A stretch of 64,000 bases of DNA from Lepeophtheirus salmonis (taxonomy: Eukaryota; Arthropoda; Copepoda; Siphonostomatoida; Caligidae): positions 11,160,001-11,224,000 of the forward strand of contig NC_052138.2 in assembly GCF_016086655.4 (NCBI RefSeq), read 5' to 3'. Made by a program: the position numbers and the translations under genes. Positions 39,037 to 52,081 of the stretch are shown here, one piece after another (position 1 is the first letter of the stretch; every line of letters begins with the position of its first letter). The notes beneath the pieces were generated by a model. It worked only from the letters and a program-made list of their open reading frames with translations. It ran no database searches and was not told the origin of the DNA.

Positions 39037-39985
39037 GAATACAACAACACTGTCTTACTCGTTAAAGTATTGAAAATATCTTCATCCTTCTTCAAGATAA
39101 AATCTCAAAGATTAATGGTCCCTACAGGATAAACACTTCATCAACGAGGGAGTATTTATACATATTCAAACAATAAATACTCATCCGTACATCTGTTCAT
39201 TGTTTTCTCAGTCTTGAAATAAGTTTTATGTTCAGGTAATATTATTAATTCGTTTTAGTTTATTTATAATACGCAATTTCAATATATTTATCAAGGACAC
39301 AAGAAAAGCACTTGTCCGTCATTCATATAAAAAATCAAATTGTACAATAATTTAAATTATAATAACTCGATTGATTAGTTTGAAATGGATCAAACATTGT
39401 ATTTGCTTTTGAGTTGAATTTGAAAATGCAAAATAGATTTGAAAATGTTTCTTTTTGAAATCGATTCATGTTTGTTCCAATCAGAAAATGGATGAAATTA
39501 TTACAGAGGCTAATAACTATTAAAAGAATAAATCAAGAAAGTGTAAAAATATTGTATTTCACTGGAAAAAATTATTAACTTTAAATATTAAAAAAATATC
39601 CATTTCAAAAACACAGTCATTTAAAACAAAAGTGAGAAAGTAGAGTGAAACCAATCAAATTAAAGGAGATGCATGTAAACATGTAAGATACATACTGTTT
39701 GGGGCCCAAAGTGATTGGTTTCAGACTATGCTAGGACCAAGGAGGGATTAATAAATAAAGTTTTTTTTAATAATGGAATAAAATATTTTATAGATCTCCA
39801 CTTCCCATGCGATTAAAGTGTCAATGAACAAAAGTTGTTATACTATATACTGTTATAAGGCCTTTATGCGCTTAACATAATGGTCTTTTTATAATAGACC
39901 ACATTTTGCGTGCAAAGAATTTTCCCTCTTCATGAAATTGTATTAATCCTCATTAGGGTGGGCCCTTTTGAAACTGTAAAACCAC
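39037..39985 (+). repeat. Duplicated segment, copy B
   Basis: Direct-orientation partner of 37676-38572, 1.36 kb downstream. Copy B has an extra block (about 39400-39760) not seen in copy A, and ends at GTGGGCCCTTTTGAAA like its partner. Confidence 0.7.
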
Positions 39986-40399
39986 TTTTTTGGAAATTGA
40001 TAAATAAGAAGTGATAAAAAGTTGATACGTATTATTGAAAAACAGTGTGCAAAATGTCAGGTCTGAAAAATAATTTATTTTTGCTGACGACACTCGATTG
40101 AAATTTCCTATGTTTTAATTTTGCTTAAATGCTGACTTTTATTATATAAAGAAATATTTAATAAATAAAGATAAGTATTATTTTTATGGGTTATTGCTAA
40201 TTATATTCATAAATAAATTCTTACAAAATAGCATTTATATGAGTAACGAATATAATCGATAAGAATAAAGATTTTAAGCCCAAATTTATCCAAAAATAAA
40301 CATTTTTCAGACTTTATATAGTAATACCCATATATTTGTCTTCACGAATAGCATTTTTATTACTGAATGGAAGCTGCCAACTCTATTGGCAAAAAAATG

Positions 40400-41560
40400 A
40401 TTGGTTAGCCTACAGAATTACATAGCTATGTTCTTGAAGAGGAATATGGAAAGATGAAACCTCTAGAAATGTTGACGTCAAAACAATCCTAAAACGGTAA
40501 ATGAAAGGAGCAAAGACAAACTCAAAGTTTGTTAAACATTCAGATAATTTGCCCAGACTAATTTTTTTGAAGGGAAACAGTCAAGCACCAAGATCTAAAG
40601 TTGGACAATATGATTCCAAATATATTCGGACACCCGAAAATATTCAAGTTGATTTAGACAAAACAAAACACCCCCTTGATTTTCTAAAACCTTACAGACA
40701 AAATCTGCAACGAAATTGTTGAGGAGACTAAAAACATGATTATGATAAATAATGACAAGAATTATGCTTTTTCTGAAGATGTAAATATGATCAGGGCTAG
40801 TCATTCCTGCACTTATTCGAGTGGCTTTATGACTGCCTCTTAAAAATAAAATTAAAAGAGAGAGGACTTGGATAGGGTCCAGATGTGGCAATTGAAATGG
40901 TCGAGAAAACTTGATCTAAAATCAGGCCACAGGATAGTTTGCGATCATATTTTTACTTCGCTGGATCTAATAGATTAGTCAGGATCTAAAGGATTAGGGA
41001 TAGTCGGAACATTGAGAAAAGCTAGGCTCAATAATCTGAATCTGCCAACTAAAATTGAATTAAATAAGATGACCAAAGGAGACATGAAATCCGTGTATAT
41101 TGACAATTATTTATGTGTTAGTGATTGTTTGGATTCTGGATCTGTCCCATTTGGATCAAATTATTTGTATTCGTGGACCATTGGTTTAGCAAGCCATTAC
41201 AAAAAAGAGCATTGAAAGGAGCTGTCACGCCATTTCCTAATTCCTTTATCGTTTACAATGAAAATATGGGCAGTGTTGACTTGCTCGATAACTCTGTTGT
41301 CAATTCTAGGATTCCCTTGAGAACTTGAGGTATTGGGCGTTTTACAATTGGATTCTAAACGTACAAATGGTACAGGCGTGGTGCTTTTCGAGACAAGTTA
41401 GAGAAGATAAGGAGTCGTGTCTCATTGTTGGAATTGCTTCATGGACATAAGAGCCCACGAAATTCCATAAATACATCTATGTATCATGATGCAGTAACTT
41501 CTTTAATTTATCAAGAATGAGGGCATTACGTTATTTACGTACCTAAAACAAAAAATATTG
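40400..41560 (+). pseudogene. Decayed piggyBac-type transposase
   Basis: Three overlapping frame segments together show piggyBac features. About 40650-40840 reads KHPLDFL then, after a shift, ICNEIVEETKNMI, as in the family's N-terminal PLDFF...L..I...TN region. At 40935-41215 reads DHIFTSLDLI, GTLRKARLNNLNLP and ELNKMTKGDMKSVYIDN, matching the catalytic-core pattern FTSLPLL...GTVRKNR...P. At 41215-41380 reads YNENMGSVDLLD followed by FYNWILNVQMVQAW, matching the conserved YN..MGGVD segment. Stops (for example TGA at 41332-41334) and at least two frameshifts separate these. The catalytic Asp of the SVYIDN and GSVD motifs remain but the gene cannot encode a full protein. An old, immobile copy. 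Confidence 0.75.
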
Positions 41561-41639
41561 CAAAGAAATAGAAAATATGTAAAAAAGATCTTTTTTTCGA
41601 TGGAAGAGGTTTGTTGTAAGACTTCAGGCTCAATGCTTT

Positions 41640-42340
41640 TTGGCATATCACACACAAAAAAAAAAATAATAGATGTAATTTATAAATTATCAATTGGAAT
41701 ATATTTAGTAATTCCCAGTTTATTACAATATTTGTAGAAGAATAAGAATATGTGGTTCATAAGAATGTATTTCCTTATAAAATAAAAAGTAATATTTTTG
41801 GCCTAATTTTGTTATTATTCCTTCGCGTACGATTTATTTCATGTTTGAATGAAAATCAAGAAAAATATACCATATTTATCTACAGTCCTTATTCCAGTGC
41901 ATACTTTTAAGTACGCGGACAGTATGTTTACATCAGGGGATAAGGTTGAAATTTCCTTTTTATTATCCATATTTATATAAAAAATATAAATTATCAAAGT
42001 ATTAACACTGAAATTCAAATGTAAGGGTTCGATGGAAGTAATGGGTTAAAAGTATTTTTTATTACTTGCAAAACAGTGTCCGGTAAAATGATTTTGGTAA
42101 TAAGGTTGCACACAAATACGTTAGGGTAATATCCTTGTTTAAATTACCATTGTCAGACACAAACGTTGTGGGTAATATCATCGTGAAGCAATATCATCGT
42201 AAGTAATATTATTGTGAGTAATTTAATTCAAAGATAATATGATCATGTGCAATTTGTTGTAATTTATATTATATTCGGCAATAAAACTATTGAATGGCGA
42301 GGAAGTATGCAAGGTTAGAATCCCTCTCATTTGATATAAT
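41640..42340. other. Non-coding stretch with a degenerate minisatellite
   Basis: Mostly featureless AT-rich DNA. At about 42168-42235, GTAATATCATCGTGA-like units repeat with variation (GGGTAATATCATCGTGAAG, CAATATCATCGTAAG, TAATATTATTGTGAG). No gene seen. Confidence 0.45.
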
Positions 42341-43085
42341 ACACCCTTGCTCACGGGTGGTGTAGAGATTAACTGTTGGATCCCGAGGCAGGTTAAAGTT
42401 ATCGGCCTCCTCTTCCTTGGACATCAAGGAACCCTTTTAACTTCCCAAAATATACCTAGGCCCTCAGGTTGTACAGGTGAAGTGCTGGACCCCAATGCAG
42501 GTTTCGGTCTTAATCCTTTTTTATACAGGCTCGGTTTTTGAAACAGGCACTTAAAGGCGACAAAGAGCGTCGCTACGAGGCTCGGTAGGGGGGTCAGGAA
42601 GATGGGGATTGATGATTTCTTTTAGTAAACACATACATAGTACACATGTTTTGTATAAAGGCCTTAGTATAGTAAAGTTTGGGGAATCCTGGCTTAAAAA
42701 ATAATAATGTTGTCATTTATAGGGCATCGACAAGCTCAGTAGCAGACCTGAATCCATAATCTACTCAATCTCTTCCCTCTTTTATTTACAACGTATAGTG
42801 CCTAAAACCACTTTTCTAGGTCCATAAATGCCCTTAGCTGTTAGGAACTCAGATACAACTGTATCACCATGGCGGTTTAAAAAAAATGCAGCAATTACAC
42901 AAAAAAAAACTCAGAAAATTGACTTATTGATTAAGCTATTTTATTTTTTTTATTATATACTGTATATCTTTATATATTCTATATAGGAACAAAAGCACAA
43001 GAATTGAGACCGATGACCAATATATTGCAGTCTCGCTTCGACTTTTTCGGTTCCGGTTCTAGTGTTCCAAGATCTGGAATCGATT
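42340..43085 (+). repeat. Dispersed repeat family R1, copy 1
   Basis: Between GGAAGATGG at 42597 and GCAGTCTCGCTTCGACTTTTTCGG at about 43050 this matches 57968-58475 in the same orientation. Shared islands include GTATAGTAAAGTTTGGG, CCATAATCTACYCA, TTCCCTCTTTTATTTACA, CTAAAACCACTTTTC and GGAACTCAGATACAACTG. The part before 42597 (a 64-codon open frame at 42347) belongs to the repeat or its flank and is not a credible gene. It may be a decayed element of several hundred bases; I cannot name the class. Confidence 0.65.
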
Positions 43086-43711
43086 GAAAAGCTAGACTGG
43101 TAAAGGCACAACATTGTTATTATTTTATTATTCTTGAAGAAAGACCGTAGTGAGTAGCAACGTGTGAGTTTGCTTATAATAAACGTAGGGTAACACCAAC
43201 TATTTGTTGGATTATTCTCTTCTATATTAGTCCGGCTTTTATCTATAAATTTTGGTTATTTTGATAGAATAATTATGCAAAACTTTGTTATTAAAGGAAA
43301 ATTTGTTGGTTCGTCGACACCTAATAAGCGCCAATGTCATGTATATCTATATTTAAGTACTTCCTATCATGGATCAACGATATTACTAATACGAAATAAT
43401 ATTATAATAATGACAAGTAACACATTATAGAGATGAGTTTGTATGTTTATTGCGTCTTTAACATTTCGATGACTAAAGTAACATTTTTACAGTTTTTATC
43501 AAAAAAAAAAAAAGTTTAAAAATACATTATTTATTTTATAAATTCCGTATCAGTGATAATCATATTGCGTAGTAATTTTTTTATCATTTCGCAATACGCG
43601 TAGTAAATCGAAAAAAAAAGAATAAAAACGTTCCTTCAGTGACTTTTTGATCTCGAATGAAGAAGAGCGTTAGAGTTAATATCCAAACAAGTGTATTCCT
43701 AACTGCGTACT

Positions 43712-46490
43712 TAAAATATATAATATATAACCTGCAAGTCAATTGAGTGGAGTTCACTAGTAATCATCTACTCGAAGAAATTCCATGGTCTAAGAAAAAA
43801 TACTCATTGAGATTGAATACGTGGCTTTTCAAGTAATCTTTTAAAAGGAAATGAATCTAGCTTATTGATTGATATTTGTGTACTCATTAAAATTGTGTCA
43901 CCTTTAGTTGATTATGGATCATATAACACGCACAATTGATGGAAAGAGGCCTTCAATTCTACAACTCCTCTGTATAAATTATGCAATTATCATTGGTATT
44001 GAACGATTTCATCATTAATAAGTGGATTAGGTTGTAGAATGTATTTTTTATTCTTCATTTGAGTTACTCAAGTTTTATTTTTTAAAAGGGAAATTGTGAA
44101 CCTAGAATTTAAAAATATTGAGAGGTGAGAATATTTTTAATGCATTAATCAAATGAATATTGTTTTTGTTTTTTTTATATCTCCCATAACTCGAGTTTGA
44201 GATCGACTCCTTTGGAAGAACTTTAAACAAGGCGTGTAGAAATCAATACAGAAATCAAATATAATCCAACAAACGAAGTACAATTTTTCTGGAATAAAAA
44301 TAAATGATCTTCAGGTGTGGAGAACTTGAAAAGATACTTCTAGAATCTGCTTAATATGTTTATACCTACCTGGAACTTACAATATTAACTAATAGAGTTG
44401 AAAAACTGTGTACAATGGACATGTTTAAAGAAAAGGAACCTAAAATCCCCCTGTTAATTTGAATAAAGTATTTGAGGAGATGAATAATAATACTCATGAC
44501 TAATGATGAAAATCTGGTGAAGATTCGGCATGTTATAAAAAGTAATCGAAAATCAACATGGTGACCGTAATAATTTGAAGATTGTTTTGGAGAAGTGAAA
44601 GAATAATGCTCATGACGTCACAGTGGATCAGCTGGGAGGAAGAATAAAAGGCTATAAACAAGGACAGTTGCTAGAAGGACTCCAATGTGGATCCCCAATT
44701 CTAATTTGAGTCCAACAAGGAATTTCTATCAGGTTTTGTATATAATTGAATCTATTTAGGAAGGGATGTTGACTACTCAGAAATGAAGTAATAATGACAA
44801 CTACTAAGGAAAAGAAAATTCATTCATCAGACTACCAATTCTAATAAAACGGGCCAGCTATAAAAATCAAGTATCTAATAAACTTATTTTAGGATTTTAA
44901 GTTCTAGGTTTTTAAGGAATGGTTGTAAATCATAAGCATTTTCGGTAGGTAAAAAAAGAAACCAAAAACTAACGTGGTCACCCTGATGATTTGAAGAATG
45001 TTTGAGTGGAGAGCAGATTTCTTTCATGACGTTTCATTAAATTGGCTGCAAGCAGCTATTTGACGATGGAAATAAACTCAAGTCCTACTCCGTATCAAGC
45101 AAGTACATGGGCAGACATTACCCCATTTGTGATCATCGATTCTACTCTGAGACCAACAGGGACTTGCACTTTTTATCTTTCCAACAAATCATCATTGTTA
45201 CTCTCACGCATTTCTGAGCACAGACACTCGTGGTTACTCTTTATACTTTAGATATTTTTTACTCAAGAATGAAAAAATCATGATAATGGCTTATAGAATA
45301 AAATAAAACCCTTTTTAGGTTGTCAACAACAACAAAAAAGCTCGCACGCTAAAAATGCTTAGGATTTACAACTATAGGAATGGATTATGTACTTTTTATT
45401 TCTGTTTATTTATTAATTTGTAACTACTAAATTTTAAAAATTATAATAAATTACATTTTTAATTTTTCATGAAGTAGAATAAAAACATTACTATCCATAA
45501 GTTGTTTAGCTTGAACTTTAGAGCAATTTACAAGGGCTACCCCACATTGTGAGAATTCGAAATTACCATATTTAGACTAGCCTAAAGATTTAAACCAAGT
45601 AGAGAGACGCAAACCTTAGCTTGAAGAGATACAGTTGTTGTTATTTTTAATAGTTTTTCACAAGATGTTGTTTTTTCTATGACGTCACTCAGTGATTTAT
45701 CTTACCTTTTCAACATTTGAACGATCAATCTGCTTTAAGCCTTTTCTAAAAAAAAATATTTTTCTAAATTTTTTTCAAAGAAAAAAATAATTTTACTCTC
45801 AAATATTATACTCTTCGAAAAAAAATAATAAAATTTTATAGTAAAAAGGCAAAATTCTTTAATTTAGGGGGCAAGGACTACAGACACTCCAGCCCATCTC
45901 CTGCGGACGCCTTTGATTTAGGCTAGCTTAAAACTTTAACCCAAATAGCGATTTATATTTCTATATTGATTCCTACACGCCTTGTATAAAGTTCTTCCAA
46001 ATCCGATCTCAAACTCGAGTTATGGGAGATATGAAAAAAACAAAAAAATGACTATTTATTTGATTAATGCATTGGAAGTATTCTCACCTCTCAATAACTT
46101 TAAATTTTAGGTTCACAATTTCCCCGTTAAAAAATAAAACTTAAGTAACTAAAATGAAGAATAAAAAATACATTCTACAACCTAATCCACTTATTAATGG
46201 TGAAATCGTTCAATACCAATGATAATTACATAATTTATACAGAGGAGTAGTATAATTGAATACCTCTTTCCATCAATCGTGCGTGTTACATGATCCATAA
46301 TCAACTAAAGGTAACACAATTTTAGAAATATGAGTACACAGATATCAATCAATAAGCAAGATTCATTTCCTTTTAAAAGATTACTTGAAAAGCCACGTAT
46401 TCAATCTCAATGAGTATTTTTTCTTAGTAGATGATTACCTTTGAAGTCTACCACTCAATCGACTAACGGTTTATATATTATATATTCAAA
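43712..46490. mobile_element. 2.8-kb element with long inverted arms
   Basis: Left arm about 43712-44258 and right arm about 45965-46490 are reverse complements with scattered changes. Outer ends pair ATATAATATATAACC with GGTTTATATATTATAT; inner ends pair ACAAGGCGTGTAG with CTACACGCCTTGT. Other paired islands are GGATTAGGTTGTAGAATG and CTCGAGTTTGAGATC. The interior holds two related blocks (44556-44645 and 44966-45055; GTGGTCACC/GTGGTGACC...ATTTGAAGA) and an AT-rich dispersed repeat (45735-45914). No transposase is visible, so this is a foldback-like or long-TIR non-autonomous element. Target-site duplications are not evident to me. Confidence 0.75.
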
Positions 46491-46659
46491 TCATATTATT
46501 ATAGGACTTTTAAGACAAGACAGGTGGAGATCCCTTTTATGTTATATGAGAACTTTGTTGAAATACATTCGGTCTATTTAGTAATTCTACGTGGCGTGTT
46601 CCTTCATTTTTGACCCCGACGTGATTTTAAATCCGGGGATGGAATTTTCTATTTTTAAA

Positions 46660-46790
46660 TTTAACTTTCTATAAATATCTATCAATTTTTGAAAAAAATT
46701 TCTAAAAAATTTAATTTTTCAAAAAAAATTCCAAAAAAACTATATATTTCAGAAGAAAAAATTAATTTTAAAAGTTTAAAAATATCAAAT
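46660..46790. repeat. Short AT-rich dispersed repeat
   Basis: TTTTTGAAAAAAATTTC-type runs, the same texture as the blocks at 38600 and 59640. The minus-strand open frame here (46682-46888) is only low-complexity F/K/L/I and is not a gene. Confidence 0.4.
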
Positions 46791-47383
46791 TTGAAGATTG
46801 CGCTCTTTCTGTAATTTTTACCGGAAAATAATTTTGAATTTACAAAAGCTGTCATCATTATCATTTTATTCTTAAAGAGAGAGAACAATATGTATAAAAT
46901 AATCGCTAGTGCGTGAAAGACTAAGAGTAACAGAGGATTGGGGTGTCTTTATCTCATGGGTCCTTGCAGCTAACTTAATCAAACTTCATGACATCTAAGC
47001 TACTCTCCTTTCAAAAATTCTCAAAATTGTAAGGGTTACACCTAGACCTGTACAAATTTTAACTTTTTTTTCAAACCTTTTAATATTTAACATTTTCCCT
47101 TCCTTCAATGTCTATAGAAACTAAATATACAAGTCATTTAGATTTAGGACCGCCGTTATGCCTGCCGTATGGGCCTTAAAAATGTATTGTTGGTGACTCT
47201 AAAAAAAGGCGAGAAACCCGTTATTATTTGTATTCTTTTGACTATAGCTTCGTTCGTAATGGCTTATCGTAAAACATTAATATGGGTATCAAATCAAAAC
47301 CAACTTATTTGACTTAATTTGAATCGCTCTAGTGACAACGTTATTTTTAGGTCGTATTTTTTTTTACATAGTGGTGTTTCATA

Positions 47384-48580
47384 TTATTTGAATCTCTGGT
47401 TATTAACCTCTCCACTCTCAAAAACGGAGTCTGGTCCAAGGTGACTATATAAGGTGTGTCGATAAGATATTTTTTTGCTTTTGTTGTACTTTACTCTTAT
47501 TCTTATCCTAGTTTTCACAAAAGAGACAATCAATTCCTTAGGCCAACTAGGATCAATTTCTACAAGATGATCAGACAGCCTTTTAAAAACGTCTGCTCTT
47601 TTGTCAATCCCGTCATTATGAATACTGTGAAACTCTTGGAATTCATATTCTAATCGTTGGCAAAATTTCATTGATTCCTCCAAAGGAATGGTAAGGCATC
47701 CCCGAGAAACAAGGATAGTCCAAAAACTATATGTTTGCTCGTAGGTTTCTGTTTCACTTGTTTTCTGTCAAAGATGTGGATATAAAGATTTGAATTTGTT
47801 TTGCAATATCCGGCAATATAGGCAAGACTCTGATCTGAGGAATCACTTTGAATTCTGGAAGCTTTAAAACATTATTGCTGGAGCATTTCATTTCTATTGA
47901 CGTCTTTGTGAAAGCCAAAAGTCTCTGAATTTTCATAATGTTCCGAAACTTCCTAACATTCAATTCGATCTAATATTTCTTCATATGATTCATTAGGCTG
48001 ATTAATTGCACACACAGAGAAGTTAGAGATTTTGTTACAATTTGGACATTATCTCTCAGAGCTGTTTTATCATTTCCCTTAGTTTCTTCCTCAGCTGCTA
48101 GGTTTCTCAGCATTAAGTTATGATTTTAAACAAACATGATAACTTTTAATTGTCTAAGTGTCTCAACCGGAGACAGGTGCTCATCACTTCCTCTGAGGGC
48201 ACGAATTCGAGAGAAAATATTCTTAAGACAGTCTTTATTTTAATATTTCTTCCACCAAAACCTTTATTTTATTTCCTAAGTCGATCTCAATCAAATTTAA
48301 TTTCAGCAGCAATGCATTTATTCCCTGGAATATTGGACGATGAGAATACACCCTTTTTCAATTTTTAGAGTTCTGCTTGGAGATTTCCTTTAAAACCCTC
48401 AGGAGAAAAGTGTCGTTCACAAATTCGTGCATTTTTTATATTGACTTTGTCCGACTTTTTACACTTAGAAGACATAAGTCCCTGGAATCTAAAATCTTGC
48501 ATTGGGAAACAAAAATTGTGGACATCTCATGGATTTGCACAAATACAACCATTATCTCTAGAAGGAGACATAATTCTTGG
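47384..48580 (-). pseudogene. THAP-domain gene remnant (probably transposon-derived)
   Basis: Read on the minus strand from about 48580 downward. The first part translates with CIC early, then FPMQDFRFQG, and ARICERHFSPEGFKGN, which fits the zinc-binding THAP pattern (C-x-C ... C-x2-H followed by FSPE.F). One in-frame TGA interrupts it. Further segments are open but in shifted frames: about 48110-47975 (ETKGNDKTALRDNVQIV...), 47963-47754 and 47683-47384. The last contains KELIVSFVKTRIRIRVKYNK, a segment type I associate with the C-terminus of THAP-type transposon proteins. With stops and shifts it cannot make one protein; it could be a gene with introns, but splice sites do not obviously fix the stops. 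Confidence 0.6.
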
Positions 48581-48599
48581 AATAATATGAGTTAACACT

Positions 48600-50590
48600 G
48601 AACACTTGTCAGTAACACTGAACTTGCCTCCATTGTGACGTCAATAAAAAGTGTCAGCTAACGACAACCAGACTGCGTTGCAAGTTTCTTTTCGATAAAC
48701 CTTATATATAATCACCTAGGTACGTCCGATCTGTAAACAAAAAACTAATAAGATGCTATAAAATTTATTAAAATCTTCATCCTAATATTGAAAGTATTTC
48801 TCATTTAAAAGGTTTTGTAGATAAGTTTTGTCTTATTTTGTTGCAATTTTTAGATCTAATCTTTTTTTTAATTCTGGAAAAATCATATTACTAAAAATAT
48901 TCATATAATATCATAATTTGTAAAAATGAGAAAGTTTCATAAAAATATTATATTCATGTTCATTCATTAAAGCGGGTGTGATAGCACATCACTTTATTTC
49001 ATATCCCTATTAGTTCTGAGTTCTCAGCAATGTCAACATTAGAGGTTTCAGATTGTCTTTTTAATTTGATTGATACTCACATTGCTAATTTGTTAAAGAT
49101 CTTTTTTTTAAATTAAAAAAGTGGATATTTTTATTATACTATATATATATTATTTTTTTTTTTTTGAGGTTCTTCGTTCATTGATTTAACGATTAAATCT
49201 TTTATTATTGTCGATGGGTCATTATCATCGAATTTTTTATTAAAATGTATAATTTAATAAAATAATCCCCTTTAAAAATCAATGTAATGATTCACATGAA
49301 TAACTATCGGCATTAACGACTTTTGAAGTAGTTCAATCATTTGTAACTTCTCAAATATATAAGTGTCATAAAATTATAAAGTTAGTTATTTCGTGACTAA
49401 GAATCACTGATAAGAGATAACTAACATTTTAGCATGTCGAGTCTACAGTCATCAAGTTTAAGAATACCTCCATGATGAATATACCTATATATTCGATTCC
49501 ATTATATGGTTGACCGTAATTTTCATTATTAAGATATTTTAATATTTTTCAACAATGTCGTATTTTACAATGGGAACAAAATTTTACATCATCCAGATTC
49601 CGCATGGGTAGACCGAATTTTCCTGCTCATACAAGATGAAGAGGACTAATAAATTACTAGTAAAATAAATTACTGTTCGTTTTTTTATTTTTAGTCAGCT
49701 GTCGAGATGAAAAAATAGGATCACTCATCATGAAGTGTTTTCCTAATTAAAATTTTTATATATTCTTTAAACGGAAATAACTCCAGATTAAATTATGCTA
49801 GTGCTATAATTGGTATCACATGATCTTCCATTTTTTAATAATTTCAAATTATTCCAGTTAGTTTAGATCGGTAATTGGAACCATCTCTAAGACCATTTAT
49901 GAAAGGTTACATCGATCGTAACCATTTTACTTCATAAATTAAAATAAATGGAAATATTGACATGTAAGAGTTGAAATACGGGTTCAAATTGTACAACACG
50001 GCCTAATACAGATGTAAAAATTTCCTTTGAAAAACTGTAGCACAGAGTTAGAATTTTTTTATTCTAAACTATACATATTAAAAAAAGATCTACTCTACTA
50101 ATGATAAAACCATAATTTGACTGTAAATCAATCTCAGGTACCGTTTATGAAATATTAATATTATGAAGTAAAATGGTTACTCCGGGGGAGTTGTGAGGCC
50201 TATAGGGGTCATATTGAAAATTAATATGCTATTACAATCTATGCTATTAAATAAAACCAAAAAGTTCGTCATAATGCAATTGTTCGGGATCTGGAGGATG
50301 TCAAAATCACTCATTAAGTAATATATTAATTAAGTTATTTATGAGTCCACAAGCTTATATTTAGAGTCGTTAATTATTTATTTATCATTATAACACTACT
50401 ATTTTATTTAATTAAACATTCATAATAATTATCCACGTGCAGAATTGATGCATTTGAAGTTGAAATTAATTCACCCAAATGCTACAAAATATTAAATGAC
50501 ATAAAGAAACTAAATGAAGACATATTTCAAGATTAAGTAGTTTCAGCTAAATTACTAAATAATTCTTTATATTTGACTATAATCGTGGTA
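48600..50590. other. AT-rich intergenic region with a small inverted repeat
   Basis: No gene seen. GTAACCATTTTACTTCATA at 49918-49936 is exactly inverted at 50162-50180, which may mark a MITE-like insertion of about 260 bp. Confidence 0.45.
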
Positions 50591-51020
50591 AGTTAACACA
50601 AAAACAATCTTACACATCCTTCGAGAAAATTAGCAAAATCTCCAATTCTTTTTTTTTTACGGCTCATGTTTTCATAGGCATATTTCGATCGATTATAGTT
50701 ATTATATTGAAATTTATGAGATGAGTTTAAAATATACAAGAGTTTAAGTATAGTTTAGAACCTTCATTTGATTATTGAGACTAATTATGTAAATTTTTGA
50801 TACTTTAAATACAATTTGTGGCGTCTACAAACGGGTAATAAGAATTTTTTTATATAAATAGACGATAATTGCCGAAGAATACAACTGTGAACCAGAATCA
50901 ATTTTTGAATAAAAATTATTCCCTCTTGCTTTTGTGTTGATTGGACACATGTTTCCATGATCGGGATCATTATAAGTATATAAATCAAATAAAGGTTCTA
51001 AACTATAGTTAAGATGCTTA
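50590..51020. repeat. Dispersed repeat family R2, copy 1, with inverted tail
   Basis: 50590-50790 resembles 60898-61125 (TTAACACAAAAACAAT, CATATTTCGAT, GTTTAGARCCTT.ATTTGAT...TGAGA). The end segment AGTATAGTTTAGAACCTTCATTTGAT at 50745-50770 reappears inverted at about 50983-51010 (AATAAAGGTTCTAAACTATAG), giving a foldback of about 270 bp. Confidence 0.5.
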
Positions 51021-52080
51021 GATATCTTAACTATGTGCAGCTGTCGCAGGCGCTCAGAGTTCTTTGTTAAACAAAGTACGCTACAATATAAAAGTTATAA
51101 TTTATCAATGCACGATTATAATTTATAATTATAAATTACTAGCACTAACCCCGCTTTCTTAAAGATAGCCAATGAAAAAATTAATAAGATTTTATTTATA
51201 TTTAGCTTATTTATGTTAAAATTCTAAATTATTTTCTGGTGCATTTTCGAATCGACAATCCATACCTCAAAAAAACTTTGAGACACTGAGTCGATCTTGT
51301 TTTATGAAAAAAAAATCAACTTATTAGCAAAAAATCAAACTTGCCCTCCAGACCCGGGAAAATAGTTTGATCAGAAATAAACATAGCCTTACAAACGTAA
51401 CTCAAAGTTATAAACAACTTTTATTGTCTAAAGTCTGTCTCTGTTTTTGAAATAAATGCGTTTTTATGATTATTTTTCTAAGTGGGGCGTACATCACACC
51501 CACATAAATTATTTTAATACTATGTAGATAAATTATAATAGAGCAATTTACTAACATCAAAAATTTCATGATCATTCAAGGAGACGCCAATTTGGGAGCT
51601 CAAAGTTGATATTTTTAATACAAAAATGGAAAAATTTACCTTCAATAAAAATACTACTTGATGCAAATGATAAACTCTGATGTTTGAATTAAATCAAAAT
51701 ATTATGTAACCGAAAATTCATAAAAAATGACTAGATTTATTAACTATTTTTATCGAATAGGGACCAGAGAAGTAGGGAAATTAGAGAAAAATGTCATATG
51801 TTTTCCATTGTTATAGGCAATTTGTATCTGGAACACGGAAATAAGACTTTCGATGTAATAACATTTATATTAATCAAAAAAAGGTTTTTAATTGTTATAA
51901 AACTAGGTTTTTAGGGCCCCAAAATGAACATCATAAAAATTGTAAAGTCACATGAAAATGCTTTACAAGTTATAAGTTAATAATTAATAAATGAGAAAAT
52001 AATATGCACGTTGATATACAGGTTTGGTGGTTATAATATAAAAGACATTCCGTGAAAATTTTACAATGCGTGTTTTGCTA
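51020..52080. other. Intergenic region upstream of the snoRNA host gene
   Basis: No gene seen. Contains a perfect short palindrome CTTTGTTAAACAAAG at about 51062-51076 and A/T-rich palindromic runs around 51108-51140. Confidence 0.4.
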
Positions 52081-52081
52081 C

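Noticed and set aside
42347..42541. 64-codon open frame in the R1 repeat region
   Set aside because: Not kept in the second copy of the repeat and not similar to a known transposon protein.
45042..45251. 69-codon open frame inside the long inverted-arm element
   Set aside because: No conserved motif and no counterpart in the related block at 44556; likely chance.
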